A DNA stretch of 64,000 bases from Mycobacterium sp. ITM-2016-00318 (GCF_002968285.2 NZ_CP134400.1:3658001-3722000), one strand, 5' to 3'; shown: positions 8,401 through 17,511, counted from the first letter of the stretch. Program-made: numbers and translations. The notes: generated by a model not told the origin, from the letters alone.

Positions 8401-11400
8401 CGACGTGGCCCGCACCCTCGAAGCGCTGTGAGAGTTTCTGCCAGTCGGCGTCGATCTCGTCCTCGTCCGTCAGCCACAGCTTGACCAGGTCCTCGCGCGC
8501 GCTGGCCCACCGGTCGTCGAACAGCACCGCCTTGCGGCCGTCGAACGTCGGCGCCACCAAACGCGGCCAGTCCGAACCCAGTTCGGCGGTGACCAGGTCG
8601 ATGAGCTCCGCGTCGGTCGAGACCTCGGGGGCGGAAACGACGTTGTCGAGGCCCAGCTGGTTGAGCACCATGCGAGCGGTCGACGCCAGCACGCCGTCGC
8701 GGCCGGTGACCTTCTCGGCGAACTCGTTGAGCGCCGCGGAATCGACGACACCGCCGCCAGCGCCGCCGCCGGCAGACGGCAACGCCACCGAGACACCGCG
8801 TCGTCCTGCCACCGACTGCACCGCTGCGTCGATGACCTTGTCGACGGTTGCGGCGTCGGCCAGAGCACCGTCGTGCAGGCCGCCGAGGCCGCCGCCGCGG
8901 ACACTGGTGCCCTCGCGGGTACCCAACGCCACCTCTGCGGTGACGTGCTTGGCCCAGCCGTCACCGAGCAGCCAGGTCTTCTTGACCCGCTCGGCGATCG
9001 CGGCAGGTCGCTTGCCTGACGGCCCGAGGGCCGTGCGCAGCTGGTCGTTGATCGCATCGGAAAGCACCGGGCCGTAAGGCTTGTACGTCCTCGCGAGCTT
9101 GGTCACCTGACCCTTGAGCCCGGCCAGATCCGCCTCGGCGGCACCGTCGATGGCGCCGAGGTCCAGCTCCGAACCGAGGTCCACCAGCAGCTGGTTGCGC
9201 CGCGAGGACGCACCGTCGGTGATCGACTCGATGGAGTCCAGCGGCTCGATCTGGTCGATGCGCATCTTTGCCGAGAGCGCGATCAGCGCCATCGTCGCAT
9301 CCGACGCGTCGAACGTGATGTCGTCGGGCACCGGAGCGCCGGGGGCCGCGGTCGGGGTGGCGGCCGGCGTCGGGGCGGCTTCCACGGCCGCCGGTTCGGC
9401 GGCGGCTGCCTCCTGCGCGACCGGCTCGTCGGCGACCTCTTCGTCCTCGTGGGCCGGGTCGGTGTCGTTCGCGAACAGCACCGGGGCGTCACGCTCAGAG
9501 TTGAGCACTTCAGTGGTGTTGTGCGAATACTCGGGCAGCTTCAGCGTATTGGTCGCCAGCCCCGCAACGGTCGGTGCGGACTTCACACCGATCTCCACGA
9601 ACCGCTCGACGCCGAGACCGCCCGCGGCCTCCTCGATGAAGAGCAGGTCCTGCGTCTCGATCCAGCGCACGGGGCTGGCGAACTGCCACGCCAGCAGCTC
9701 GATAACGACCTTGCGGCACAGCTCGGCAGGCTTGTCGTTCCGCCACGTGTCGTAGTCGGCGAGGATCTCGTCGAGCGGCTCGGCGGGGACCAGATCGCGG
9801 ATCTCCTGGATGAAGTCGCGGTCGAGCGTGAACGGCCGCGGCACCAGGTTCGGGATGTAGCGGCCGATGATCAGCTCGGGATCCTGGTCGCGTGGCATGA
9901 CGCGCTCCAGCGAGCGGCGGAAGTCGGCCACACCGACCCGCAGCACCGAGGAGTGGAACGGCACGTCGATGCCGGGAACCAGGATGAACGACCGCTTGCC
10001 GCCGGAGATCTCGCGGCGCTTCTCGACCTCTTCCTCGAGCGCCTCGAGGCCGCGGACCGTGCCCGCGATGGCGTACTGCGAGCCGCGCAGGTTGAAGTTG
10101 ACGATCTGCAGGAATTCGCCTGTGCGCTCGGAGATCTCGGCGACGAAGTCCACGACGTCGTCGTCGTCGAGGTCGATCTGCGACGGCCGGATGGCGGCGA
10201 GCCGGTAGTTGGACCGGCCGAACTCGTCGCGCGGCACGATGTCGTGCATCTTCGAACCGCGGTGGAACACCACCTCCAGCAGTGCCTCCAGCTCGTACAC
10301 GCCGCTTACGCACGCCAGCGCGGTGTATTCGCCGACCGAGTGGCCGCAGGCGATGGCGCCCTCGACGAACGCACCCTGCTCACGCATCTCGGCGACCTGC
10401 GCGGCGGCCACGGTCGCCATCGCGACCTGGGTGAACTGCGTCAGGTACAGCACGCCCTCGGGATGCTGGTAGTGCACGCCGCTGGCGATCAGGCTCGTCG
10501 GGTTGTCGCGCACCACGTGCAGCACCGAGAAGCCCAGCGTCTCGCGGGTGAACTTGTCCGCGGAGTCCCACACCTTGCGGGCGGCCTTGGACCTGGCGCG
10601 GACCTCCATGCCCATGCCCTTGTGCTGAATGCCTTGGCCGGGGAAGGCATACACCGTCTTCGGCGCGGCCAGCTGGGCCGTCGCCGACATCACCAGATCG
10701 GATCCGACGCGGGCGGCGATCTCGACAATCTCTGCGCCACGGTCGATTCCGACACGATCGACACGGATGTCGACCTCGTCTCCCGGCAATACCATGCCGA
10801 GGAAGCGGGCCGTCCACCCGACCAGACGGGCAGGCGGGATGGCCTTGCCGTCGGTGGCGGTGACGACCTGCTGGGCCGCGGCGGACAGCCACATGCCGTG
10901 CACGATCGGCGATTCCAGACCCGCCAGCAGTGCTGCGGCGCGGTCGGTGTGGATCGGGTTGTGATCACCGGAGACAACCGCGAACGCGCTCATGTCGCCC
11001 GGTGCGGTGACGGTGACGTCGCGACGGCGACGACGCGGCGTATCGGTCGCGTTGTCGGTCATCGCGCCGCCCGCGCGCGGCGGGTCGGTGAGCTCGAGAG
11101 CGCCGGTACGGCCGCGGATCGCGAACCGCTCCTCCAGCTTGGCCAGCTCGGTGCCCGAGGCGTCGGTGATCGTCACCTCGACGGGCACCACGCGGCCGAC
11201 CTCGGTGTCGACGGCCGCCGAAGCCGTGGCGGTGACGGTCAATTCGGCGTTCGTCGTCGGCAGCGTCGTGAGCAGATGCGCCGCGTGGTCCAGGTGGACC
11301 AGGCTCAGCAGACCCTCGACGACGGGGAAGCCCTCGTCGGTGACGGCAGAACCGATGACCGAGAACACCGCGGGCCAGCAGAGGCCGACCAGCGCGTCGG

Positions 11401-14400
11401 GGACCACCTTGAGGCCGGGGGCCAACGGCGCACCGAAGGTTGCGGTGACGCCGGTGTGATCGGCGACCTTCTCCGGATCCCAGTCGACGGTGACCCGTGC
11501 GGTGTTGTCCACCACCTCAGCCAGCGCATCGGGCCCGTCGGCGCCCGCGGCGATCGCCAGCACCGCACGCATCGCATTCGACGCATCCTCGACGGTGACC
11601 ACCGGCATGCCGCCGTCGACCGTTGTCTTCGGCAACGTGAACCGGATCTTGATCCACGTTCCTGAGAGCGGAACGCTCAGCGTGATGTCCTCGTCGTCGG
11701 AGACTTCCAGCCGCGCACCCGTGGAAGGATGTGTGGCGGAACGGTTCTGGTTGACCTGCCACTTGGCGGGCGCGCCGATCCGGTGCACCGGGTTGATGGA
11801 GGTCCGGCCCGCCCACAACACGTCGGGGGCGTCGAGCACGACGGCCAGCGGGCCGGTCACGTCGCCGCGCGCCTGGCGGCGGCTGACCACGGAGACCGGC
11901 TCGGCGGTTTCTGAATCGCTCCTCGCGTGCGCGGTCGCGGCGAGCACCTCGTCGATCGAGGCCTTCTCGAACCGGTCGAGCAGGTCGCCGACGGGCTCGT
12001 CGAGCTTGGTGATGCCGGCAACGGCCTGGGTACCGGGGATGATGCAGACCTGGTCGGCGTCATAGCGGGCGTCGTGGGCCTGCCACAGCGAGTCGCTGCG
12101 CCACCAGCGCCGCACGTCCTTGTCGATGACGGGCACGAAGTTGACCGGCTTGCCCAGCGTCTTGCACAGCTGGATGAAGAACGGCACGTCGGCCGGATGC
12201 AGCTTGATGGTGCCTGCGTCGGGGTAGCGACCGACGAGCTCGGTGATCGCCTGCTGCGGCTTCTCGAGCAGAGCTGGCCCATTTTCGGCGGCGCCGAATA
12301 ACGTCTCGATCGGCCCGAAGTCCTTCGGGTGCAGACGGGCCTCGGCGCGCTTGAGCATCTCGGCGAAGCGGTCGCGCCAGGTGTCGGCCAGCCAGGGGCT
12401 GCCGGGGGCGGCGGTGTCGGCGGTGCTGTTGCCGTCGCCGATCGCCAGTTCGACATAGCGCTGCAGCCACTGCAGGTAGGTCATCTCACCGACGTCGCCG
12501 AAGTACGGCTTGCAGGTGGTGGCCATCGCGGCGATGATCTCGTCGCGACGCGCGGCGACGGCCTCTGCGTCACCGGCCACCTCGTCGAGCAGGCGACCGC
12601 AACGCGATGCGGTGTTGTCGATCTCATGGATGTCCGCGCCGAGCTGGCTGCGGCTGGAAGCCATGCCGCCCTGGGCTTTTCCGGCGCTGATCCACTGATC
12701 GGTGCCACCGGTCTCGACGAGCATGCGCTTGACGGAAGGCGAGGTCGTCGCCTCCAGCGTCGCCATCGCGGCGGTGCCGACGAGGATGCCGTCGACCGGC
12801 ATCAGCGGGAAGCCGTAGTCCTGCGCCCAGCGCCCGGACAGGTAGTCGGCCGACCGCTCGGGGGTGCCGATGCCGCCGCCGACGCACACGGTGATGTTCG
12901 ACCGCGACCGCAGTTCGGAGTACGTGGCCAGCAAGAGGTCGTCGAGGTCCTCCCAGGAGTGGTGGCCGCCTGCGCGCCCGCCCTCGATGTGCATGATGAC
13001 CGGTCGGGTCGGCACCTCGGCGGCGATCCTGATGACAGAGCGGATCTGCTCGACGGTGCCGGGCTTGAACACGACGTGGCTGATGCCGACCTCGTTGAGC
13101 TCCTCGATGAGCGCGACGGCTTCCTCGAGGTCGGGGATGCCTGCGCTGACGACGACGCCGTCGATCGGCGCGCCGGACTGACGGGCCTTCTGCACCAAGC
13201 GCTTTCCGCCCACCTGCAGCTTCCACAGGTAGGGATCGAGGAACAGCGAGTTGAACTGGACCGCGCGGCCGGGCTCGAGCAGAGAAGTGAGCTCGGCGAT
13301 GCGTGCGTCGAAGATCTCCTCGGTGACCTGTCCGCCGCCTGCGAGCTCGGACCAGTGACCCGCGTTCGCGGCGGCCGCGACGATCTTGGCGTCGACGGTC
13401 GTCGGCGTCATGCCCGCCAGCAGGATCGGCGAGCGGCCGGTCAGCCGGGTGAACTTCGTCGACAGCTTCACCGACCCATCCGGAAGGGTGACGAGTGTCG
13501 GGGCGTAGCTCGACCACGGCTTGGCCACCTCGGGGACGGCGCCGACGGTGAACAGGTTGCGCTGGCCGCCACGGGTGGCGGCGGGCACAATGCCCATGCC
13601 GAGGCCCCGGATGACCGGTGCGGTCAGCCGGGTCAGGATGTCGCCAGGGCCGAGGTCGAGGATCCAGCGGGCGCCCGCCTCGTGCAGGTCGTTGATCTCT
13701 TTGACCCAGTCGACGCGGCGCACCAGGATGGCTTCGGCCATCTTGCGGGCCATCTCGACGTCGAGGCCGACGGTCTGCGCCCAGTTGCCCACCATGTCGA
13801 TGGCGTCCGACAGCCGCGGGGTGTGGAAGCCGACCTCGACCTGCACCGGATCGAACATCGGGCTGAAGACGGCACCCCCGCGAACCTTGTTCTTGCGCTC
13901 GGCTTCTTCCTTCTCGGCGATCTGCTGGCAGTAGAGCTCGAAGCGCGACAGTTGTTCAGGGGTCCCGGTGATGACGACCGAGCGCCTGCCGTTGCGGATG
14001 GACAGCACCGGCGGCAGCACGGTGCGGACGTCCTGCGCGAACTCCTCGAGCAGCTCGGAGATGCGCTCGGGGTCGGCGTTGGTTACCGAAACCATGGGCG
14101 GGCGGTCACCGAGCACGGAGATGCCGCGGCGACGGGCCACCAGCGTGCCCGCGGTGCCGATCAGCTGCGCCATCGCGAGCAGCTCGACATCCTTGGCGCC
14201 CTTGGCCGCGAGTGCCTCGACTGCCAGCACGCCCTGCGAGTGGCCCGCGACGGCGACGGGCGGGGTTGCGGTCAGGTCCATGCCCTGGCGATTCAGTGCG
14301 CGCACTGCTGCGATCTGGGTCAGCAGGACGCCAGGCACGGAGACCGCTGCCGACGTGAGGTTCTTGGGGTTGGGGACGACCTCCTCGCCTGCCAGCGCGC

Positions 14401-14716
14401 GGACCCAGTGCATCGGCTGGAATCCGATCGGGCGCACCACGATGAGCTCGCGCGCGACCGGCTCGAGCAGTAGCTCGGCCTCGCCGACCAGCGTCGCCAG
14501 CTCGGCCTCGATACCGGCGGAGGAGACCAGCTCTTCAAGGCTCTCCAGCCAGGCGCTGCCCTGGCCACCGAACGCGACGGCGTAGGGCTCGCCCGCAGTC
14601 AGACGATCGACAAGGGCATGGCTGGACTGAGGCGCTCCTGATTCGTCGTCGCGGCCGGTCGACACCTCCCCTGGCTCCGCTTGGGTACCCCAGTCATGCT
14701 TCTCATTGATCGTCAC
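5417..14716 (-). CDS. fas: type I fatty acid synthase (FAS-I)
   Basis: A 3099-residue multifunctional enzyme making C16-C26 acyl-CoAs from acetyl- and malonyl-CoA, which feed membrane lipids and mycolic acids. Domains in order: acetyltransferase (GHSQG, Ser about 160), enoyl reductase (GGRAGGHHSWED and GGGIGTPE, about 590-615), MaoC-type dehydratase (SGDHNPIHTD, about 1250), malonyl/palmitoyl transferase (GHSVGEY, about 1460), ACP (LDSIESITDG, about 1825), ketoreductase (VVTGASKGS, about 2150) and ketosynthase (Cys in GACATAAVS, about 2750; later HDTSTLANDPNETE and SLTGHAKGG). The GTG at 14716, after GAGGAG, gives MTINEK as in M. tuberculosis. An Ala/Pro/Glu linker precedes the ACP. A short segment AHARSDSETA (about residues 929-938) appears absent from the M. 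tuberculosis protein as I remember it and matches a repeat seen in other genes here. Confidence 0.98.
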   Translation of the reverse strand: MTINEKHDWGTQAEPGEVSTGRDDESGAPQSSHALVDRLTAGEPYAVAFGGQGSAWLESLEELVSSAGIEAELATLVGEAELLLEPVARELIVVRPIGFQPMHWVRALAGEEVVPNPKNLTSAAVSVPGVLLTQIAAVRALNRQGMDLTATPPVAVAGHSQGVLAVEALAAKGAKDVELLAMAQLIGTAGTLVARRRGISVLGDRPPMVSVTNADPERISELLEEFAQDVRTVLPPVLSIRNGRRSVVITGTPEQLSRFELYCQQIAEKEEAERKNKVRGGAVFSPMFDPVQVEVGFHTPRLSDAIDMVGNWAQTVGLDVEMARKMAEAILVRRVDWVKEINDLHEAGARWILDLGPGDILTRLTAPVIRGLGMGIVPAATRGGQRNLFTVGAVPEVAKPWSSYAPTLVTLPDGSVKLSTKFTRLTGRSPILLAGMTPTTVDAKIVAAAANAGHWSELAGGGQVTEEIFDARIAELTSLLEPGRAVQFNSLFLDPYLWKLQVGGKRLVQKARQSGAPIDGVVVSAGIPDLEEAVALIEELNEVGISHVVFKPGTVEQIRSVIRIAAEVPTRPVIMHIEGGRAGGHHSWEDLDDLLLATYSELRSRSNITVCVGGGIGTPERSADYLSGRWAQDYGFPLMPVDGILVGTAAMATLEATTSPSVKRMLVETGGTDQWISAGKAQGGMASSRSQLGADIHEIDNTASRCGRLLDEVAGDAEAVAARRDEIIAAMATTCKPYFGDVGEMTYLQWLQRYVELAIGDGNSTADTAAPGSPWLADTWRDRFAEMLKRAEARLHPKDFGPIETLFGAAENGPALLEKPQQAITELVGRYPDAGTIKLHPADVPFFIQLCKTLGKPVNFVPVIDKDVRRWWRSDSLWQAHDARYDADQVCIIPGTQAVAGITKLDEPVGDLLDRFEKASIDEVLAATAHARSDSETAEPVSVVSRRQARGDVTGPLAVVLDAPDVLWAGRTSINPVHRIGAPAKWQVNQNRSATHPSTGARLEVSDDEDITLSVPLSGTWIKIRFTLPKTTVDGGMPVVTVEDASNAMRAVLAIAAGADGPDALAEVVDNTARVTVDWDPEKVADHTGVTATFGAPLAPGLKVVPDALVGLCWPAVFSVIGSAVTDEGFPVVEGLLSLVHLDHAAHLLTTLPTTNAELTVTATASAAVDTEVGRVVPVEVTITDASGTELAKLEERFAIRGRTGALELTDPPRAGGAMTDNATDTPRRRRRDVTVTAPGDMSAFAVVSGDHNPIHTDRAAALLAGLESPIVHGMWLSAAAQQVVTATDGKAIPPARLVGWTARFLGMVLPGDEVDIRVDRVGIDRGAEIVEIAARVGSDLVMSATAQLAAPKTVYAFPGQGIQHKGMGMEVRARSKAARKVWDSADKFTRETLGFSVLHVVRDNPTSLIASGVHYQHPEGVLYLTQFTQVAMATVAAAQVAEMREQGAFVEGAIACGHSVGEYTALACVSGVYELEALLEVVFHRGSKMHDIVPRDEFGRSNYRLAAIRPSQIDLDDDDVVDFVAEISERTGEFLQIVNFNLRGSQYAIAGTVRGLEALEEEVEKRREISGGKRSFILVPGIDVPFHSSVLRVGVADFRRSLERVMPRDQDPELIIGRYIPNLVPRPFTLDRDFIQEIRDLVPAEPLDEILADYDTWRNDKPAELCRKVVIELLAWQFASPVRWIETQDLLFIEEAAGGLGVERFVEIGVKSAPTVAGLATNTLKLPEYSHNTTEVLNSERDAPVLFANDTDPAHEDEEVADEPVAQEAAAAEPAAVEAAPTPAATPTAAPGAPVPDDITFDASDATMALIALSAKMRIDQIEPLDSIESITDGASSRRNQLLVDLGSELDLGAIDGAAEADLAGLKGQVTKLARTYKPYGPVLSDAINDQLRTALGPSGKRPAAIAERVKKTWLLGDGWAKHVTAEVALGTREGTSVRGGGLGGLHDGALADAATVDKVIDAAVQSVAGRRGVSVALPSAGGGAGGGVVDSAALNEFAEKVTGRDGVLASTARMVLNQLGLDNVVSAPEVSTDAELIDLVTAELGSDWPRLVAPTFDGRKAVLFDDRWASAREDLVKLWLTDEDEIDADWQKLSQRFEGAGHVVGKQASWWQGRALAAGRNVHASLFGRAAAGAENPGKGRYSDEIAVVTGASKGSIAASVVAGLLDGGATVIATTSKLDDSRLEFYRNLYRDNARFGAALWVVPANMASYSDIDALVAWVGNEQSESLGPQSIHVKDAQTPTLLFPFAAPRVAGDLSEAGSRSEMEMKVLLWAVQRLIGGLSHIGSERDIASRLHVVLPGSPNRGMFGGDGAYGEAKSALDAVVTRWNAESSWAQRVSLAHALIGWTRGTGLMGANDAIVNAVEDAGVTTYSTEQMAAMLLELCSIESKVAAAQKPLKVDLTGGLGDIDIDMSELAAKAREEMAAEAVEESEQQTGTIAALPSPPRGFTSAPAPAWADLDIDPADMVVIVGGAELGPYGSSRTRFEMEVDNELSAAGVLELAWTTGLIKWEDDPKPGWYDTESGDLVDESELVERYHDAVVERTGIREFVDDGAIDPDHASPLLVSVFLDKDFAFVVSSEADARAFVQFDPEHTVATPLPDSSDWQVTRKAGTEIRVPRKTKLSRTVGGQIPTGFDPTVYGISADMNTSLDRVAVWNIVATVDAFLGAGFTPTELMRWVHPTMVASTQGTGMGGMTSMQTMYHGNLLGRNKPNDILQEVLPNVVAAHVIQSYVGSYGSMIHPVGACATAAVSVEEGVDKIKLGKAELVVAGGFDDLTLEAIIGFGDMAATADTEMMRARGISDSKFSRANDRRRLGFLESQGGGTILLARGDLALKMGLPVLAVVGYAQSFADGVHTSIPAPGLGALGAGRGGKDSLLARSLAKLGVGADDIAVVSKHDTSTLANDPNETELHERLADSMGRSDGAPLFIVSQKSLTGHAKGGAAVFQMMGMCQMLRDGVIPPNRSLDCVDDELAGSEHFVWVRETLRLGEKFPLKAGLITSLGFGHVSGVIALVHPQAFIAALDPEQRQAYQEHAGARIFEGQRRLASAIAGGKPLYERPASNRRLDDEAPENRAEADMLLDPASRLGADGVYTR
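11918..11932 (-). repeat. 15-bp core repeat GCGCACGCGAGGAGC inside fas
   Basis: On the gene's coding strand the sequence reads GCGCACGCGAGGAGC and encodes Ala-His-Ala-Arg-Ser in frame. It lies in a poorly conserved linker between the enoyl reductase and dehydratase regions. The same core, with C or T at the sixth base, also occurs at 17144-17158, 17617-17631 and 54476-54490, each time on the coding strand. Confidence 0.6.
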
Positions 14717-14966
14717 GTCTCGTAATCTCCTCAAGTCCTCTTCGTGCACGTCTCGCGTCGTACTTCGTCGTATTCGGGCTGTGGTGTCTGCGTCGTGCGA
14801 CCCGGCTCCCCCGGGTGGTCACACCGGATTCTTCGTCGAACCCCGACTGGCTTCGGACTCGTCCGCTTCAGCGGACGGTCGTGACGGCCCTTCGTGGACC
14901 GTCCCTCGGACACTCCAGCCGTACTAAGAGTGTCATAAGACCAAGCCCTACTTTTCCGCCCGAAAT

Positions 14967-14997
14967 GGTTACTGGCGAGTTCTACGCTCGGGTAACC
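14967..14997. promoter_or_regulatory. inverted repeat GGTTAC-N19-GTAACC upstream of fas
   Basis: GGTTAC at 14967-14972 and GTAACC at 14992-14997 are perfect inverted arms about 250 bases before the fas start codon. The inner bases partly continue the symmetry (GGCGAG against GCTCGG). FasR is reported to bind inverted repeats in the M. tuberculosis fas promoter. I do not remember that exact operator, so the link is a guess. Confidence 0.35.
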
Positions 14998-15235
14998 ACC
15001 CGTTGCGTAACACCGGCCGACAAACCGGCGGAAGTCTTCCAAGACAAACGTCCTGCATGTCAGTGGTTACGGTCGAGTAGGCGAAACAGCGCAGATCAAA
15101 GCATGACTGTTACCAAATCGTTATGTAAAAATTTGGGCTCGGCCACACCTGTCGACGAGTTGCTTCTGACGCGACATTTGGGCCGAATATGTCTTGTCGA
15201 GACGTCCAGCCAACGCAAGAAGTTTGCTGACGTTA

Positions 15236-15251
15236 CTTACTGATCGGTAAG
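15236..15251. promoter_or_regulatory. near-palindrome CTTACTGATCGGTAAG (TetR-type operator candidate)
   Basis: A 16-bp sequence with seven of eight symmetric pairs, of the length and style bound by TetR-family repressors. It sits just past the stop codon of the DUF1906 gene and about 520 bases before fas, so it can only act on fas if the promoter is distal. No other gene starts nearby. Confidence 0.4.
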
Positions 15252-15253
15252 GT

Positions 15254-15991
15254 TTAATCCCATTGGCCGAATCGCGGCTTGAGGATGTGGTTGATGTCCA
15301 CTCCGATGCCGCCGACATTGCGCTTGTCGATCTCGACCTGGTGTAGGTGCGCCGCGGGGTGGGCGAAGCCCTTCGGCGAGCCCCAGTTGTGCTGCCAGAA
15401 ATATGAGCCAAGGCCGTCCTGAAGCGCCCAGTCGATGGTCTTGGAGTTGGCGTAGACGCCGACGCGCTGGTGGCCAAGCACCGTCTCCCAGCCGCGCAGA
15501 TAGGGCGCAACCTGCGCTTTGTACTGCTCATATGACGGGTCGTCGTCGATCGACGTGTATATCGGAGCGCCGTGCGAACCGCCCGCGGCGATGTGTAACT
15601 GCCAGCCGCGTTTGGCGTGCAGAATGCCTGCGTCCTGGCCGCCGAGCCAGTCTGCGGTGTCCTGCTTGCCGAACTGGTAGCAGGACACGATCTTGAGCCC
15701 GCTCTGGTACAGGTCGCGCGCCTCGGGCAGCTGGATCGGCTTGCCCAGCATCCACTGGCCACCGGGTCTGCGGTCGGAGACATACCGGATTGCTCCATGT
15801 GCGCCCGCGGCGCGGATGTCGGAGGCTTTGATGACGCCTGCCGCGTAGTCCAGCAGGATGCCCAGTGGAGCGGCCTTGGCCTCCGGCGCAGTCATCAGCG
15901 ACGGCACGGCGAGTACCGCCGGGGCCGCGGCCGCGTACTTCAGCAGGTCCCGCCGGGACACCGGCCGGGAGGCCGAAATGCGCACCGACAC
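15254..15991 (-). CDS. Tat-exported DUF1906 glycoside-hydrolase-like protein (Rv2525c-like)
   Basis: About 245 residues. The N-terminus has a twin-arginine signal (VSRRDLLKYAAAAPAVLAVP, cleavage near AKA-AP). The mature part is a DUF1906 TIM-barrel domain resembling glycoside hydrolase 25-like proteins (LLDYAAGVIKASDIRAAG, GAIRYVSDRRPGG, IYTSIDDDPSYEQY, GVYANSKTIDWAL, YFWQHNWGS). The orthologue Rv2525c is a Tat substrate of the cell wall located upstream of fas, as here. Start uncertain: several in-frame GTGs and a TTG (up to 16012) are possible and none has a clear ribosome binding site; the GTG at 15991 leaves a normal n-region. Confidence 0.88.
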   Translation of the reverse strand: MSVRISASRPVSRRDLLKYAAAAPAVLAVPSLMTAPEAKAAPLGILLDYAAGVIKASDIRAAGAHGAIRYVSDRRPGGQWMLGKPIQLPEARDLYQSGLKIVSCYQFGKQDTADWLGGQDAGILHAKRGWQLHIAAGGSHGAPIYTSIDDDPSYEQYKAQVAPYLRGWETVLGHQRVGVYANSKTIDWALQDGLGSYFWQHNWGSPKGFAHPAAHLHQVEIDKRNVGGIGVDINHILKPRFGQWD

Positions 15992-16172
15992 GTGCCACAG
16001 GATATGACACAAACCTCACAAACCATTTCAACGCCACCGGTCACACTTGTATCAAGATTCCCGGTAGAGCCTTGAGCAGCGGGCCAGCACCCTATTTGCA
16101 TCGTTTGTTGCGGCCGCTGCTCGCATGTCGCCGCAACAAACGACACGGATTGGGAGCGGGCATGATCGCGGA

Positions 16173-17414
16173 GTGACCGCAGACCTGACACTCGAACCGT
16201 TCCGCATCGCGATCCCCGACGCCGACCTGGCCGATCTGAAACGCAGATTGGCCGCGACGCGCTGGCCCGAACAGTTGCCGGGCACACCATGGCAGCGCGG
16301 TGTGCCGGTCGACTACCTGCGGCAGCTGGCCGATCATTGGGCCGACGGCTTCGACTGGCGCGCGCAGGAGGCCGCGCTCAACGCCCACCCGCAGTTCCGG
16401 ACTGAGATCGACGGCCAGACCCTGCACTTCCTGCACGTCGAGTCACCGGAACCGGCCGCGCGGCCGCTGATCCTGCTGCACGGCTGGCCCGGCTCGGTCG
16501 TGGAGTTCCTCGACGTCGTCGGACCGCTGACCGACCCGCGCGCCCACGGCCTCGACCCCGCCCAGGCGTTTCACCTCGTCATCCCGTCCCTCGTCGGGTT
16601 CGGCTTCTCGACGCCGGTGTCGGGCCCCGGCTGGAGCGCGCTGGGCATGGCCGAGGTCTTCACGACCTTGATGGCGGGGCTCGGATACTCGCGCTACGGC
16701 GTGCAGGGCGGCGACTGGGGATCCTATATCGGGCCGCTGATGGGTGGTCTGGCCCGCGACCGCGTGATCGGCGTGCACGTCAATGCGACTGCGTTTGGCT
16801 TCATGCCCGGCAAGAACCTGACCGAGGAGGAGCACGCGTCGCTCACCGATCTCGAACGCAGCAAGGTGGCACTGGCCCGCGAGTGGGCCGCCGAGAGGAC
16901 CGGCTACTTCAAGGTTCAGAGCACGCGGCCGCAGACCCTGAGCTACGGGCTGACCGATTCGCCCGTCGGGCAGCTGGCCTGGATCGTCGAGAAGTTCAAG
17001 GAGTGGACCAACGCCGCCAAGGAGCTACCCGAGGATTCGGTGCCGCGCGACCGCCTGCTGGCGAACGTGTCGCTGTACTGGTTCACGGGCACCGCCGGCT
17101 CGTCGGCCGACATCTATTACGAGACGAGCCACGCCCGCTCGCTGCGCACGCGAGGAGCAGGAAGAGCGGAGCGCACGCGAGGAGCAGGAAGAGCGGAGCG
17201 CACGCGAGGAGCAGGAAGAGAAGAGCCGGAGCCATCGGGCGTACCGACCGGGGTGGCGGTGTTCGCCGAAGATGCGGCCATTCGGCGCTACGGCGAGAAG
17301 TGGCACAACATCGTGCACTGGAGCGACTTCGACACCGGCGGACATTTCGCTGCCATGGAGACCCCGCAGTTGCTCGTCGACGACATCCGGGCATTCTTCG
17401 CAACCCTCACCTAA
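16173..17414 (+). CDS. epoxide hydrolase (alpha/beta-hydrolase), with internal repeat insertion
   Basis: A 413-residue protein of the EHN plus alpha/beta-hydrolase type, which opens epoxides to diols. The N-terminal EHN domain spans about residues 5-105 ([24 protein letters not shown]). The core has the oxyanion motif HGWPG (about 102-106), nucleophile Asp181 in GGDWGSY, and the C-terminal catalytic His391 in GGHFAAME. Between the lid and the final His, about 27 residues consist of three copies of a nine-residue Arg/Gly/Ala/Glu unit encoded by a 27-bp tandem repeat; this has no counterpart I know in the family. The GTG at 16173 gives a natural N-terminus; an upstream ATG at 16125 adds an unrelated leader. 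Confidence 0.88.
   Translation: MTADLTLEPFRIAIPDADLADLKRRLAATRWPEQLPGTPWQRGVPVDYLRQLADHWADGFDWRAQEAALNAHPQFRTEIDGQTLHFLHVESPEPAARPLILLHGWPGSVVEFLDVVGPLTDPRAHGLDPAQAFHLVIPSLVGFGFSTPVSGPGWSALGMAEVFTTLMAGLGYSRYGVQGGDWGSYIGPLMGGLARDRVIGVHVNATAFGFMPGKNLTEEEHASLTDLERSKVALAREWAAERTGYFKVQSTRPQTLSYGLTDSPVGQLAWIVEKFKEWTNAAKELPEDSVPRDRLLANVSLYWFTGTAGSSADIYYETSHARSLRTRGAGRAERTRGAGRAERTRGAGREEPEPSGVPTGVAVFAEDAAIRRYGEKWHNIVHWSDFDTGGHFAAMETPQLLVDDIRAFFATLT
17145..17225 (+). repeat. 27-bp tandem repeat, three copies, inside the epoxide hydrolase gene
   Basis: Three consecutive 27-bp units at 17145-17171, 17172-17198 and 17199-17225. Units 1 and 2 are identical; unit 3 differs only near its end. Each starts CGCACGCGAGGAGC and continues with a purine-rich AGGAAGAG tail. 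Because 27 is a multiple of three, the reading frame is kept and each unit adds RTRGAGRAE. The 15-bp core at 17144-17158 also occurs in fas, potA and mceE. Confidence 0.85.
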
Positions 17415-17416
17415 CC

Positions 17417-17469
17417 GCGGATTCGGCGCGGAAACGCGCGCTCAGCGTCGATTACCGCGCCGAATTCGC
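17417..17469. repeat. long imperfect palindrome between epoxide hydrolase and potA
   Basis: Arms GCGGATTCGGCGCGG (17417-17431) and CCGCGCCGAATTCGC (17455-17469) pair at 14 of 15 positions around a 23-base loop. It begins three bases after the epoxide hydrolase stop codon, so it could terminate that transcript or protect its end. It resembles dispersed mycobacterial palindromes, but that is from memory and unchecked. Confidence 0.6.
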
Positions 17470-17511
17470 AACTGCGCTGCGGTTTGACCGCGAGATTCGT
17501 AGGATCTGCCA

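Larger units (their letters stand above)
14717..15253. other. long upstream region of fas
   Basis: More than 500 bases without a convincing gene separate fas from the DUF1906 gene, which points away from the need for co-transcription. The region is AT-richer than its surroundings between about 14930 and 15250, as expected for a long fas leader and promoter. It carries two inverted repeats, listed separately, that are candidates for the known fas regulator FasR (a TetR-family protein). I could not fix a transcription start. Confidence 0.55.

Noticed and set aside
5366..14473. Long plus-strand ORFs (up to 813 codons) opposite fas
   Set aside because: They are antisense shadows of a high-GC gene; the minus strand encodes a full FAS-I with all catalytic motifs.
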